Shown piece by piece: positions 1 to 10,636 of a stretch of 64,000 nt of DNA. This stretch comes from Selaginella moellendorffii (Eukaryota > Streptophyta > Lycopodiopsida > Selaginellales > Selaginellaceae). Within the stretch, counting starts at the first letter, position 1; the number at the start of each line of letters is the position of its first letter. The translations under genes and the position numbers were made by a program. The stretch is taken from positions 395,569 through 459,568 of the forward strand of contig NW_003314342.1 of the NCBI RefSeq assembly GCF_000143415.4, read 5' to 3'. Below the pieces are notes generated by a model. That model did no database searches. It was given only the letters and a program-made list of their open reading frames with translations, and was not told the origin of the DNA.

Positions 1-1362
1 ATATTCTTCTCCTAGCTCATCCATCCGAGAGTTCTATCCAATAATGCTGGCTGGCTGAAGATGGATCGAGTGATGAATGAATGAATGGAAGAAGAAGCTT
101 CTTACGAAAACTATAAGAGGACGTGTGTAAGAAAAGAAGGAGAGATCAAGCGAACCTCTGGAAAATTCCAAACATGATTGATCCTTGCTGCGTTTGAGTT
201 GGCGTGCCTATCCATCACCTCGACAAAAATTTAAGTGAGGACAACAAGGAAAGAAGAATTGACGAATAGAACGTACGGTTGAATGTCTTGAGAGTTTTGC
301 TCCAACGATGAAAGCTGCCGCTCAACAAACAGGGAATAAAGCTGCGTGCTGCGTGCTCAAATCGTCAGAGTTTGTCTGATGGGAAGAAGCTCGCGAATTC
401 TGTTCATGCATGCCGAATGCTCTAGATAGATGCGGAATCCAAGGCTGAGAAGACGAAAGTTCGAAAGGTGATCTTGTAAAAGAATCTGTGGAAGAAGAGG
501 TATGAGTAAATATCCAAGACCACGACAACGTACGTACGTATCACCGAAGATGGTCGATGTTTTGCCGTCGCTTTCCCAGTCAGAAGACGCTGTTAAAACA
601 AACCAAAGAGAATATTTTATGCACCAATCAGTCCTGTCCTGATCACCAAACCCACGCTTGAGCATCGAAGAAGATTAAAAAATGTCCTACAACACACAGC
701 AAACAAAAAACAAAGAAATGAGAATTTCGGTAGCTAACAAGACTCGAAAGCAACAACCAAAACCGACCTTGATTCTTCATCGTCAACATCTTGACTCGAA
801 AAACAAAACTCTAGAACTTTCGAACTTGGACAAGCATCGCTAGGCCCATACCTGTGGATTCCACAAAACCAGCTTAGACCCGGTGCTTCTCAACTTAATA
901 TCACCTTACCAATGCCAGAACTCCACCTCCCAGAGCAGCTTCATCGCCATCCCAAACTACGTTAAAGGCTTTCCTGAATCCGACAATTATAAAGCTAATC
1001 TAAGGCTAGACCTCTGGTGGTCGAGTTTTTCCACTTTGTTCCACTTGCCGCAAACGTGAAGCAATTGGATCCACAGGAATTCCAATTCTTCCATTTCCTT
1101 CTGCGAAAAAGAAATACGTCAAGCAAAGATCAAACGTAAAATCAATGGACGTACCTTCACTAGTGCGCGAAGGCTCGAGAAGTCAAGAGATTGTTTCCTG
1201 GACAAAGAAAACTGGAGAAACACAATATACATATATAAGCCGACACGATTCACAGATATCATCTTTATACGCCTCAAAAAATGGTGTGAAGTGTTAGCAT
1301 ACTTAGCTACATAGAAACGCCGCATGGTCGATAAGACAGCTGAAGAGCTCACTGCTGCTTCT
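1..1362. other. Non-coding stretch downstream of the GAUT gene
   Basis: I see no gene here. Short open frames on both strands lack recognisable motifs. The part next to position 1363 probably holds the 3' untranslated region of the GAUT gene, which ends at 1363 on the minus strand. Confidence 0.4.
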
Positions 1363-3147
1363 TCAGTGTCCAAAGTTGCACATCTGAACTAATTCCATGT
1401 CGTAATCCACGTACCTCGTCCAAAACTCCCGGTACTGGTTCATGGCTAGATCCAGCCACGGCTTCATATTCCCGTTGAAGTGAATCACCGCTGCGCTCCT
1501 GATCTTCTCCAAGCTGATGCTCGGGTTGTATCCCAGGCCCAGGACGTGCCACGATTTGTCCAGAGGCTTGGTCGTCTTGTAGAAGGTGATGAGCCCCGGC
1601 GGCAGGGTTCCAAGCTTCCAAAGACTGCGGTTCTCATTCTGCAAAGAACAAGCTGGGTACATTCAACGATATTTTTTTTTTTACCTTGGATTGCCAGTAA
1701 TGATACTCTTCGGTGCACTTCTCTCGCCTCCAAGCATTCAAGTCGAAGAAATTCATCCCGTATGCCCAGCCACAAGCCTTGGGATTGAATCGGGACGCGA
1801 TGAGAGGGTGCGAGAAGTTCATGTACTTGTCATATCTGTGGAAGGAACCAAAGCACGTCTCCACCGCTCCATTCACCTTCCCGTCCATGTCGATCTCCCA
1901 CAGCCCTGTCAGATCCTTCTGCACCACCACGTCGTCGTCGAGGAAGAGTATCCTGTCCAGCTTGGGATACATCTCCGGCAAGTAGAAGCGGAGATGGTTG
2001 AGCATCGACAGATACTTCGGGTTGCGAAACTTCATATTGGTCGCGTCCTTGGTCGCGTTCTCCATCTTGTTCTCAAAGTAGAAGCGCTGCAAGTTGGCCG
2101 ACTCGAGCTGCTTGAGCACCGGTACGTAGGACGAGTTGAGAAACTTGTAGTCCTCCACGGCCTTCACTTCGATGTGAGCTTTCTCCGGCTTTCTCATCGT
2201 AAACCACACTTTCATGGCTCCCAAGTTCATCTTATCCGTCACCACGTGAAATACGTGCTTCTCGGGCTCTCGAGCATGCTTCACGGCTGAGTTCACCACC
2301 ACCGACGCCGCGATCACGTTGTCCGAAAAGATCGCATAGTGGAACAGCGATGGATCTTCCAGCTCGGGGGCAGGCTCCGGACCATCAACGTAGCGCTCCG
2401 GATGTGAAACTCTCTCCTCCATGAGCCTCATCGTCAGGCAATGCAAGCTCTTGGGCACTGACTTGGCAGCAATGAGGCTCGCGAAAGCTCCCTGCTTCTT
2501 GGCTCTCGTGAGCTGCTCGTTCACCTGGAAGATGGTGTCCTTAAGCTTCTGGATCTTGAGCTGGTTGTCAAAGAGCTCCTTGGAATCCATCATGAGTTGC
2601 CGCGTCACCCGCAATCTCTCCCTCAAATCCCTCTCGAAGGCCCTGAGAGCTTCCGGATCCACTGCGCCGCCATTGCTATCTATCAAACCCCGGTTCTCTG
2701 GCCTCGCCAGTAACTCCGTGTAGTTCCTGGCCTGATCCGTGAAGATTCTCACCTGTCTCGCCACATCAAGCTTGCCTCGCCTCGCGTACGCGGCGTAGGC
2801 ATTCACCACCGCCAGCTGATCCTTCGCTTGCTTGACAAGACTCTCCGCCCTCGCCCGGAGTGGATCTTGTCTCGATCTGAGCGCCAAGATCGTGCGCTTC
2901 ATGTAGAATCGCAAATGGCTGGGGTAGGCATCGCTCGCCTCGGCGCTCACCTGGATTCCACCACAGATTTGAGCGCGCTCCCCAGATTTTGCAAGAAAAC
3001 GACAGGATCACTCACCGCATACGATGCCGGGGTCTCGCCGTAGATCAGCGCCCCGGTTGTGATGAAGAGAACCACCAGCATTGTTGGAACGATCGCTCGG
3101 TAGGCCAGAGGCTTGACTCTGTTCATCCGAAGCCCCCGCCCCGCCAT
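1363..3147 (-). CDS. GAUT-family galacturonosyltransferase (GT8)
   Basis: Type II membrane glycosyltransferase of the GAUT family, expected to act in the Golgi on pectin by adding galacturonic acid from UDP-GalA. Three exons are inferred: 2951-3147, 1685-2876 and 1363-1638; their lengths sum to 554 codons plus stop. The ATG at 3147 precedes one hydrophobic segment (around residues 23-42). A predicted helical stem follows, then the GT8 domain with FLDDDVVVQ near residue 380 holding the metal/UDP-binding aspartates. Conserved blocks KSVPKSLHCL, HVFHVVTDKMN, FRNPKYLSMLNHLRFYLPE, WKLGTLPPGLITF and HFNGNMKPWL are present, and the protein ends CNFGH. Block content is closest to my memory of Arabidopsis GAUT11, GAUT4 being the next candidate. 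The first intron is 74 nt if AG at 2877-2878 is used; an alternative acceptor would give an implausibly small 32-nt intron. Confidence 0.9.
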
Positions 3148-3433
3148 TGCAGCTCCAAGCGCCGGAATCTCACCGAGGGAAGAATCTTGCGTCAATCCAA
3201 GCTACATCGGTGCGAGAAATATCGCCTGCCGCGGCAACGCTACTCGCGGCGCCAAGCAATGCTCTTGGACGCCATAGCCGCGTAACAGCGATCAACCTAG
3301 CGTTCGATACCTGGCAGCTAAAACATTAACTGACAAGGTCGCCAGTTCGAATACTGTAAAAAACAACATTTCCATTGCATCCAAGCCGTTCGAATCTAAC
3401 GGTAGATGCCCAGAAAAGGCAATTGCTACCATG
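3148..3433. promoter_or_regulatory. Spacer: GAUT promoter and PPR 3' flank
   Basis: This 286-bp spacer lies between two minus-strand genes. It must hold the 3' UTR of the upstream PPR gene and the promoter and 5' UTR of the GAUT gene. I see no clear TATA box. Confidence 0.4.
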
Positions 3434-5218
3434 TCAAGGAACCTCTATTTCGCTGGCAAAGGAGCAAACGTTACTAAGCAGAGAATATGCGGCCGAGTTA
3501 TGGGAATCAAACTCGGTCACTCTAGATGCCACCAATGCACCAGTGCGAATATCCCCTTGCGTCTTGGAAGCTCCAAGCAATGCCGTCCATTCCACTTCCA
3601 TGGGATTGTACGGAAGGCTCTCCACCAGATCCATGGCATCTTTAATCTGACCAGCCCGTCCCAGCACGTCAACCACGCAGCAAAAGTGCATTGCCGAAGC
3701 TGGGATGCCATGGTCCCAGACCATACTGCCAAAACAGCTTCGGGCATCCTCCAGGCCACCGACATAGCTAATCCCGGCAAGGACCGAAGCAAATGTGGTC
3801 TGGTTCGGCCTGATTCCAAGGAGGTTCGACTGGCAAAGGAATCGAGATATCTGGAGCATATTCCCGGTTTGGGCATATACTTGTAAGACGGCATTGCAGC
3901 ACAGTACGTTTTGATATGGCATTTTGTTGAAAAGATTGATTGCTTGACCTACATTTCCAGAATCACCCACAAGCAAGATCAAGATCGACCAGGAGAACTC
4001 ATCGTGCTGAGGCATACTTGTAAAGACACTGAAAGATTCCTCGAGATTCTTGGTCCTGGCATATGCATCAAGAATAACATTCCACGAGTGTGTGCTGCGA
4101 TATGGCATTTTGTCAAAGAGGTCTTTTGCTGTTGTTAGATTCATCGCATCTCTGTAAGCTTTGAGCATGGAGTTCCAGGCCATGGTGCTGTGCTGGGGAA
4201 AATACCCAAGAATCTTCTCTGCCACGTCGACACGCCCAGCGTGGGCATATGACATCAGCAGGGTATTCCACGTCACGCAATTCCTCTCTGGCATCTTTTC
4301 AAAGAGAAACCTCGCTTTTTCAAGATACCCAGAGCGGGCATATGCCGTAACAATGGATGTCCACGTCACCACTGAGTGTGCTGGCGATTTTTCGAATACC
4401 CCAAACGCTTCTTGGATCAGACCAAACTCTGCGAGAAACTGGAGCATCGCATTGACAGCAACAACGTCCCATTGGAGAATTGACGAGATGACGCTTTGAC
4501 CCCGATCAAAATCACCGACAAGAGAAAATCCAGAAATCACGGACGTGCAACTCACTGCATTGTGTGCTGGCATTCTCTCAAACAAGTTTGCTGCTTCCTC
4601 AACGAGCTCCCAATCCACGTAGCCTTGCAAAAGTGTGTTCCATGAAACTATATCTCGATGGGACGCACTCTCAAATAGATCTCGAGCCTTGTCCAGGTTG
4701 CCATTCTGCAAAAACACCCAAATCAAAGCATTGCAGGTAATTTCGGAATTGAATTTTTCAAAATCCATGAAATCAAGCATATGCCCAGCTTGGGTATGTG
4801 CTGATACGATAGAATTCCAAGTGGCACTGTTCCAGGCAGGCATTCTAGTAAACGTATCTAGAGCCGATTCTAAATCCTTGTATGATTCAAAAAATGTGAT
4901 TAGTGTGGTCCAAGAGTATATATTTCTTTCGCTCATTTGATCAAAAAAGGACTTTGCAGAAACAATATGCCCGTTTTGGGCATATGCAGTAAGCAAAATA
5001 GTTGTCGAGAAAACATTTGGTTCTTTAATGCTCTCAAAAGCGGCTTTTGCCTCTCGCATTTGGCCGCACTTTCCGTACATCTCCACCAAGAGATTTGCAA
5101 CGAGACGATCATTCTCGTGATGCGTTCCTCGGATTTGGTCGTGGATCTGTTTGGCCAGGACGGGATTTCGCGCATTCCCGCAAGACTTCACCAGCTGGAT
5201 GCAAGTTGACACATTCAT
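3434..5218 (-). CDS. Pentatricopeptide repeat protein (PLS type), 594 aa
   Basis: Intronless PPR protein, expected to bind organellar RNA. The frame stays open upstream to 5290 but the first ATG is at 5218 (MNVSTCIQLVKSCGNARN), a typical start for these proteins. About fifteen PPR units run through the chain, many with the phrasing VTWTSIVTAYARSGYLEKAR and MPERNCVTWNTLL. The end (EWTALLGASKTQGDIRTG, then AYSLLSNVC) is an E-like motif; no DYW deaminase domain follows, so any role in C-to-U editing would need a partner. It is divergent from, and paralogous to, the PPR gene at 5285. No clear transit peptide is visible, so the target organelle is unknown. Confidence 0.88.
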   Translation of the reverse strand: MNVSTCIQLVKSCGNARNPVLAKQIHDQIRGTHHENDRLVANLLVEMYGKCGQMREAKAAFESIKEPNVFSTTILLTAYAQNGHIVSAKSFFDQMSERNIYSWTTLITFFESYKDLESALDTFTRMPAWNSATWNSIVSAHTQAGHMLDFMDFEKFNSEITCNALIWVFLQNGNLDKARDLFESASHRDIVSWNTLLQGYVDWELVEEAANLFERMPAHNAVSCTSVISGFSLVGDFDRGQSVISSILQWDVVAVNAMLQFLAEFGLIQEAFGVFEKSPAHSVVTWTSIVTAYARSGYLEKARFLFEKMPERNCVTWNTLLMSYAHAGRVDVAEKILGYFPQHSTMAWNSMLKAYRDAMNLTTAKDLFDKMPYRSTHSWNVILDAYARTKNLEESFSVFTSMPQHDEFSWSILILLVGDSGNVGQAINLFNKMPYQNVLCCNAVLQVYAQTGNMLQISRFLCQSNLLGIRPNQTTFASVLAGISYVGGLEDARSCFGSMVWDHGIPASAMHFCCVVDVLGRAGQIKDAMDLVESLPYNPMEVEWTALLGASKTQGDIRTGALVASRVTEFDSHNSAAYSLLSNVCSFASEIEVP

Positions 5219-5284
5219 GCTAGACAAAGCTGTCCAGAACACGAGAACACTGGTGTACGGTAGACCATCTTTCTCGAGCAGAGA
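5219..5284. promoter_or_regulatory. 66-bp shared spacer between two divergent PPR genes
   Basis: Only 66 bp separate the inferred ATG codons of the two head-to-head PPR genes (5218 minus, 5285 plus). Any promoter elements must lie here or inside the opposite coding sequence. No TATA box is evident. Confidence 0.5.
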
Positions 5285-6886
5285 ATGCACGCAATCAGGC
5301 GTGCCAAGTCCAAGGCGATGTTCCTCCCGGGAAGTCCGTACCAGCTAGAGCTCGAGGAGGCAGAAAAGAAGCTACGATCGATCGAAGAGGTCACCGCTTA
5401 CACCCAGATGCTCCGATCGTGTCGCGACTCGACCCGAGCGAGAGAAATCCACGCAGACATCACAAGATCCGAGCACGCCCACAACACATTCCTCGCCAAT
5501 CTCACCGTGGAGATGTACGGCAAGTGCGCCGAGCTTGATCTCGCCCGCGAGGCGTTTGATCGGATCTTTCAGCCGAATCTTTACTCCGCGACCATCATGC
5601 TCGACGCATATGCCCGCAACGGGCATATGCTTCAAGCCCAGCGGATATTCGACGCCATGGAGGTTCGCAATGTGGTCGCCTGGACGGCCATGGTATCTGG
5701 ATATTCTCGTTCAGGGCATCTTGCCCAAGCTAGGTGCGTGTTTGATAGAATGCCGTACAGGAATGTGGTCACGTGGAACGCCATTTTGGCGGCATATTCG
5801 GCGGACTCGGATCTTTTCGCGATGGAGTGCTTGTACGGTGAGATTCCAGAACCCGATATTTTCACTGGAAACATTATAATATCCGCATATGCCCAATCAG
5901 GGAATCTTGCATCTGTCGAAAAAACACTTGATACCATGAAAACAAGGGACGTATTTACGTGGAATGGATTAATCCTTGCGTGTAGCACTTCTTGGCACAT
6001 CCAGGAAGCAAAGCGGATATTCGAGCTAATGCCAAAGAGGGATCTAGTATCGTATAATACCGTGCTTTCGGCATATGCCCTTTTTGGGCATCTTGACGAG
6101 ATTCACGAGGTGTTTGTGACGATGCCAAGCCGGGACGTTGCCACGTGGACGGCCCTGATCGCGGCGTACGGGCAGGCCGGCTACGCGAGGGACGCATCTG
6201 AAGCGTTCAATCGCATGCCTGTGCACGACATCGTCGCGTCCAACGCTCTCCTTCATGCATTTGCCCAGAACGGGCATCTTGACGAGGGAGAAGCGTTCTT
6301 CAATCGCTCGAGGGATCGCAACGTCGCGACGATCAACACGATGATCTCGGCGTACGCGAGCAGGGGCCGTTTGATTCCGGCCAGGACGCTTTTCGAGGCG
6401 ATGCATCATCGCGACATCGTGTCGTGGAACGCGATGATCAAGGGCAGCGCGCACAGCGGCGAGGGGCTGTGGGCGCTGGAGCTCTTCCGGGCGATGGAGC
6501 TGGAGGGATTTCGCGCGGACGAGACGACGATGGTGGGCGTGCTCATGGCGTGCGCTCGGGCGGGTCTCGTGGAAGACGCGCGGATCTACTTCGCGGCCAT
6601 GGGCGAGGATCGGCGATTGCGCCGCCAGGAGGAGCACTACTGCTGCATGATCGATGCGCTGGGCCGATCCGGGCGCACTGGCGAGGCCGAGGAGCTCATC
6701 GATTCCATGCCATTCGAGCCGCGCGGAGTGGCGTGGTCGACGCTGCTGGCCGCGAGTAGAGCTCACGGCGATGCTCGCCGGGCGGATCGAGCAACGCGAT
6801 GCCTGGCGAAGCTAGAGAGCGCGGATTCCAGCCCCGCGGTAATCGATCGAATCGAGGAAGTGCCACTCCCGCCCAAGAAGCTCTAG
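5285..6886 (+). CDS. Pentatricopeptide repeat protein (PLS type), 533 aa
   Basis: Intronless PPR gene. The N-terminal part (YTQMLRSCRDSTRAREIHADI, then VEMYGKCAELDLAREAFDRI) mirrors the neighbouring minus-strand PPR, so the pair is probably an inverted duplication. About thirteen PPR units follow. The C-terminus (HYCCMIDALGRSGRTGEAEELIDSM, GVAWSTLLAASRAHGDARRA) is an E1-like region without a DYW domain. The ATG at 5285 is used because the frame begins there and MHAIRRAKSKAMF is basic, compatible with a short organelle presequence. The stop lies 27 bp before the RMI2 start on the same strand. Confidence 0.88.
   Translation: MHAIRRAKSKAMFLPGSPYQLELEEAEKKLRSIEEVTAYTQMLRSCRDSTRAREIHADITRSEHAHNTFLANLTVEMYGKCAELDLAREAFDRIFQPNLYSATIMLDAYARNGHMLQAQRIFDAMEVRNVVAWTAMVSGYSRSGHLAQARCVFDRMPYRNVVTWNAILAAYSADSDLFAMECLYGEIPEPDIFTGNIIISAYAQSGNLASVEKTLDTMKTRDVFTWNGLILACSTSWHIQEAKRIFELMPKRDLVSYNTVLSAYALFGHLDEIHEVFVTMPSRDVATWTALIAAYGQAGYARDASEAFNRMPVHDIVASNALLHAFAQNGHLDEGEAFFNRSRDRNVATINTMISAYASRGRLIPARTLFEAMHHRDIVSWNAMIKGSAHSGEGLWALELFRAMELEGFRADETTMVGVLMACARAGLVEDARIYFAAMGEDRRLRRQEEHYCCMIDALGRSGRTGEAEELIDSMPFEPRGVAWSTLLAASRAHGDARRADRATRCLAKLESADSSPAVIDRIEEVPLPPKKL
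5606..5630. repeat. Perfect 10-bp palindrome inside a PPR repeat
   Basis: GCATATGCCC, five spacer bases, then GGGCATATGC: a perfect inverted repeat within the coding sequence for AYARNGHM. Similar palindromes recur in the other PPR genes of the window (for example 4965-4985 and 38276-38296). Confidence 0.85.
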
Positions 6887-6913
6887 AAGTTCTAGGCTAG
6901 GGTTTATGGGCCA

Positions 6914-7300
6914 ATGGATTATAGCCTCGCGGCGCCAAAGCTCTTGGTCAGCGATCTCGCAAGGGCGAGCACGGGCGCTAGCGCGGCAAGATCTCCCATC
7001 ACCACCATTGGAGCTCTTCGATTTCAGCGTGTCTGGATCCAGGTAGTTCCCCATGGATGAATCGCGATGCTAGAATCGATTTCCAGGGCGTGATCGTAGA
7101 TTGGAGAGGAAATTCCTTGGCTCTCGACGATGGCAGCGCGATTGTGGAGCTACATTTCCCGGATGCCGAGGATAAGCGCTCGTCAAAACCTGGTGAGCTT
7201 GTTCTACGTGCTCTTGGAGTTTTACTTGGATTTTTTTTACCAGGCATGTACATGCTCATAGCCGGGGCTTACAATCCAGCAGAGAAGAAGATCACGGTAA

Positions 7301-7341
<41 letters not shown>

Positions 7342-7542
7342 GGTAATGTGATCTATCTCCTTGAGTTTTCTCGAATCGTTTTGATCATCTCTCTCTCGAT
7401 CGATATCGATCTAAACTTTGTCTTCCAGGTTCACAAGCTCGTGGATCTCTCCTCCTCGCCCAACGCCGAGTCCTTCTGGAGCTTCGAAGTGATCGAAGCA
7501 TACCATATGTTTTATAAAAGCCAAATGGACGAACCAACCTGA
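6914..7542 (+). CDS. RMI2: RecQ-mediated genome instability protein 2 (RMI2)
   Basis: Small OB-fold subunit of the BLM/RECQ4A-TOP3alpha-RMI dissolvasome, which acts in the nucleus to resolve recombination intermediates. Four exons: 6914-7042, 7087-7192, 7244-7296 and 7429-7542, giving 133 aa, with all junctions GT-AG and the total divisible by three. The start MDYSLAAPKLLVSDL and the downstream blocks RFQRVWIQ, GVIVDW, LALDDGSAIVELHF, GMYMLIAGAYNP, VHKLVDLS and FWSFEVIEAYHMFY match the family pattern I remember. The start sits 27 bp after the PPR stop. The third intron carries a (CT)n run. The first intron is only 44 nt. Confidence 0.88.
7302..7338 (+). repeat. (CT)n microsatellite in RMI2 intron 3
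   Basis: A nearly pure CT dinucleotide run directly after the splice donor at 7297. Confidence 0.9.
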
Positions 7543-7739
7543 AGAACACCAAGAAAAGAAGAAGGTGCGTTATCTTTTACAGAGGCCTATCTTTTACAGA
7601 GGCCTGCTGGCGGATTGAAGTTATCAATCTTTCGATCTATATACTTCCGATGATCGCTGCGAAACAGAAAGAAGACGATCAATAGAAATCAAATCAGTGA
7701 AGCAAACAAAGCCCTTACCTTTAGTGATCGTATAAGCAC

Positions 7740-9300
7740 TCATTGCTTGAGCAATGCCGTGCTCTTCTTGCGTACTCGCTCCGCGTGTGATGTTGCTGTA
7801 ATCGCGCACTCCACTATGCCCGCGCATTCGGCCACTTCTTCTTCGTCTTCTTCATCTTCCTTTTCATCTTGTGCTTCGTCTGGAAGATCTTTGAGCTTTG
7901 TGGAGTGAGGGGAATGGAGGTTGCCGCGAACTTGGCAGGCCTTCATCGTCTTGCAGTGCTCCCATTCGTCTTCTCGGATGTTGACAAACACGTCATAGAG
8001 ATTATCTGGATAAGGATTTTCCGCGGTGATTAGCGATAGAAAAACCAAAGTGGTAGACTTGATAAGTACCGACTCTTGGCCGTCGTGTTTCAGGAAGCCT
8101 GTCTGTTTGGAACTCGTCTGGGAACAGGACGCGATTTTTAGAGACCTGGACAGTTTTGAGACTTTGTCTACTTACCAAACATGTAAAGGTCGCCTTTCGT
8201 GTAGTAATCCACGGCAACCTGTGGAGCGGGAAGCTTCTTTAGCTCCTCTGCGCAAACGAAAGACAGCATTGGGATTATTTTGGAAAACTGTGAAGTTTTT
8301 CTTGACAGTACCTCCATGGGCCTTGATGAACTTGTCGTAAGTTGAGAACGCGTGTTTCTCCACGCATTCGGAGAAGTGATCTGCCATGCAAGTCAGTTCT
8401 AGCTAAAAATTCACGTCTAGATTCTTACATGCCATGCGTGGACTGATGGTGTACATAAGCGAAGTGAGGAAGTAGTAAGCTACGGCGATGTGTTGAGCGA
8501 GGAAGCGATCAAACCATCGCTCATCTCCACCCAAAGCCTGGATGAATCTCAAAGAAAGAATGGTGATTTTAAGCAAAACTAAAACGCGAGAAAAGATCTT
8601 ACCTCCATGACGAGTAAGTGATGGAGCTCATTCCAGCTCTCAGCGAAATGTACTTTGAGATAGTCTGCTCGTCTCCACCACCCGAAACTCTCATACATGT
8701 GAAGAACAGACACAAAAGCTAGGAAACTTATCATCAGAAAGAGAGGGAAAAAAGCCACGAAAAAATAAAATACCGAAGTAAGGAACTCTTGCGATTGTTT
8801 CGAGAACGTAAAATCTTGCGTAGTCCCGGTCAGCATACAGTCGATCTAAGATTGCTATTACAAAATCCTGAAGAAAAGGAACGATCGATCACTAGAAGAA
8901 AATAAATCGGGACATCGGAGGAGTTTTAGTACCGTAGCGAACAGATTGAAACCTTGCTCCACCCGAATGATCCACGACTCGGGCTTGTCGGAGCTAGATG
9001 AGCTCGAGCTGCTCGCCAATCGAGCTTCTTCCTGTTGTTCTTCATTCCCTGGCAAAGATTCTGGCTCCTGCGATGCTGGCGCTGGCGAATTTGGCTTCTC
9101 TGTCAGCAATGTTGCCGAAATTCTTGCCGATTTCCTGCGATTGAGCGTGAGAGAGGGAAATATTACACGGAAGAACACAACCTCTTGCCGGCGATGAGCA
9201 AGGGAGAACTTCCCCGAGCTGGACGAAGCTGCGAGACGCCAGAAGAAGATCGTCCCAGCGCGAATGTGGCGCTAGACGCAGCGGCGGCAGTGGCGGCCAT
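7740..9300 (-). CDS. PTOX: Plastid terminal oxidase (PTOX/IMMUTANS)
   Basis: Di-iron plastoquinol oxidase of the thylakoid membrane, which passes electrons from plastoquinol to oxygen during carotenoid synthesis and chlororespiration. Nine exons: 9183-9300 (to 9182), 8933-9134, 8774-8867, 8603-8718, 8429-8537, 8312-8380, 8176-8247, 8070-8117 and 7740-8005; lengths sum to 364 codons plus stop. A Ser/Ala/Arg-rich N-terminus is a plausible chloroplast transit peptide. Core motifs are RFYVLETIARVPYFAF, LHMYESFGWWRR, SWNELHHLLVMEALGG, RMAYHFSECVEKHAF and EHCKTMKAC; the Glu and His residues in them are the expected iron ligands. Exon 9 ends with an unusual acidic run (DEKEDEEDEEEV) before a basic tail, longer than the C-terminus I remember from Arabidopsis. 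The start lies 78 bp from the divergent gene at 9379. Confidence 0.93.
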
Positions 9301-9378
9301 CGCCGCTTTGCGACGAAGAGAACAAACTTGATCTTCCAAGAAGGAATATGCAAAGATATTTTTTTTAGGGTTCTAGCG

Positions 9379-10543
9379 ATGGACAAGACAATGGCGAGAG
9401 CCAAGCATGCGAGCTCTCGGCGGGGGCGACGCCGATTCTCGAGGGGCCATCGCAGCGTTCCCGGCGAATCGCAGCCTCTGGTGAGTCCGAGCGCCTGGGT
9501 TGGGTACGAGGATGTTCTTCCGCTGGAAGGAATCGTCGATGACGACGAGCAAGGGACGAAATCTAGGAGCCAGGGGCTGGATTACGCGGAGCTTCTAGCA
9601 CAGGATCCAGTGATCGGCACTGGAGACTTCTCAGGAGGTAGCAAAGAAAATATTTCTTTGTAGCTCGCTGCAAGACTGGGTTGTGTTTCTTTCCAGTGTT
9701 TTCTCGTGGATTGGATCCTTTCGAGGACGCATTCGCGGACCTCTACGCGTTCGACGATCCGGAAACCAGCACGGTATTCTTTTCCTTTCTAGTTTGATTG
9801 AAGAGACCATTGCTCTTCCAGGCTCCGTTTCTTTCTTTGGATTTAGAGCTCCTTGGCCAGCGCCTTGCCAAAGTGAGCTTGAAAAAAAGGCTCTTTCTCG
9901 ACGATGAGACGCTGCCTTCCGAGCTGGTACGCTAGTTCTTTGCTTCTTTTCTTTTTCTTAGTGTTTGATCTGACCGCCATTCTTGTAGCTCGTCTCGGAC
10001 GAAGAGGACACGAGTCCTAGAGACGGTGGTGACGTTCAAGAACAGGGAGCTACTTCTTCGCGGATTGACAAAGTCGATTCTCGGACAATGGATTTTCAAC
10101 GGGAGAACGTAGAAGGTACGAGAACTGAGGTCGAGGACGTCAAGAAATGGCTCGACACCGCATTGCAAGATCCCGAGAACGGCAGAGCCTTGTCGTTCAA
10201 AGACACGGTCACAGAGCAATCTTTTGTCCCGCAACGAGATGAAAGAGAGGCCGAACTGGATGCGCTGCTCGACTTGCTGGACAACGTCGCCATAGAAGAT
10301 AAAGAAGATGGTGTCAAGCTTGGCAAAGTCAGTGGTGGTGGCCTAGAGTTTCAGCTGGATGGGGATGAGCAAAGCTCCACTTTCATGTCGCAGAAAGATC
10401 TCGAGACTTTGCTGTGGTCTCCTCCCGAGCATGCGAAGCCCGATCCCTCCACCAGCGTATCATCTTTGGAGACGGAAAAGCGTGGGGTGACACCACCAGC
10501 TTTGGAAGAAGATTTCGACGCTTGGCTCGACTCGTTCGACTAA
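9379..10543 (+). CDS. Acidic protein, possibly CER16/RIPR-like (Aven-like), 331 aa
   Basis: Four exons: 9379-9637, 9697-9773, 9822-9926 and 9989-10543, total divisible by three. The N-terminus is basic (SSRRGRRRFSRGHRS); the rest is acidic and low in hydrophobics. Two features stand out: DPFEDAFADLYAFDDPET in exon 2, and a C-terminal pair of short acidic motifs, REAELDALLDLLDNV and EEDFDAWLDSFD at the very end. This layout recalls plant CER16/RIPR proteins, described as Aven-like partners of RST1 and the cytoplasmic exosome. That naming is from memory and uncertain. The exon structure is well supported by frame continuity. Confidence 0.65.
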
Positions 10544-10636
10544 GACGAGGTAGAATTTCTCACTTTCATGTTCTCTAGTATGTTAACTTCACTGTACAGG
10601 AAAGCTGATGTACACTTCGCGTTTCTTTTCGTCTTT

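Noticed and set aside
1586-2290. 234-aa plus-strand frame over the GAUT gene
   Set aside because: Antisense shadow; the minus strand has the conserved GT8 motifs.
3340-3362. tRNA-like T-arm (AAGGTCGCCAGTTCGAATACTG)
   Set aside because: Resembles the 3' half of a tRNA, but no acceptor, D or anticodon arm can be formed around it.
6044-6766. 240-aa minus-strand frame over the second PPR gene
   Set aside because: Shadow frame without recognisable domains.
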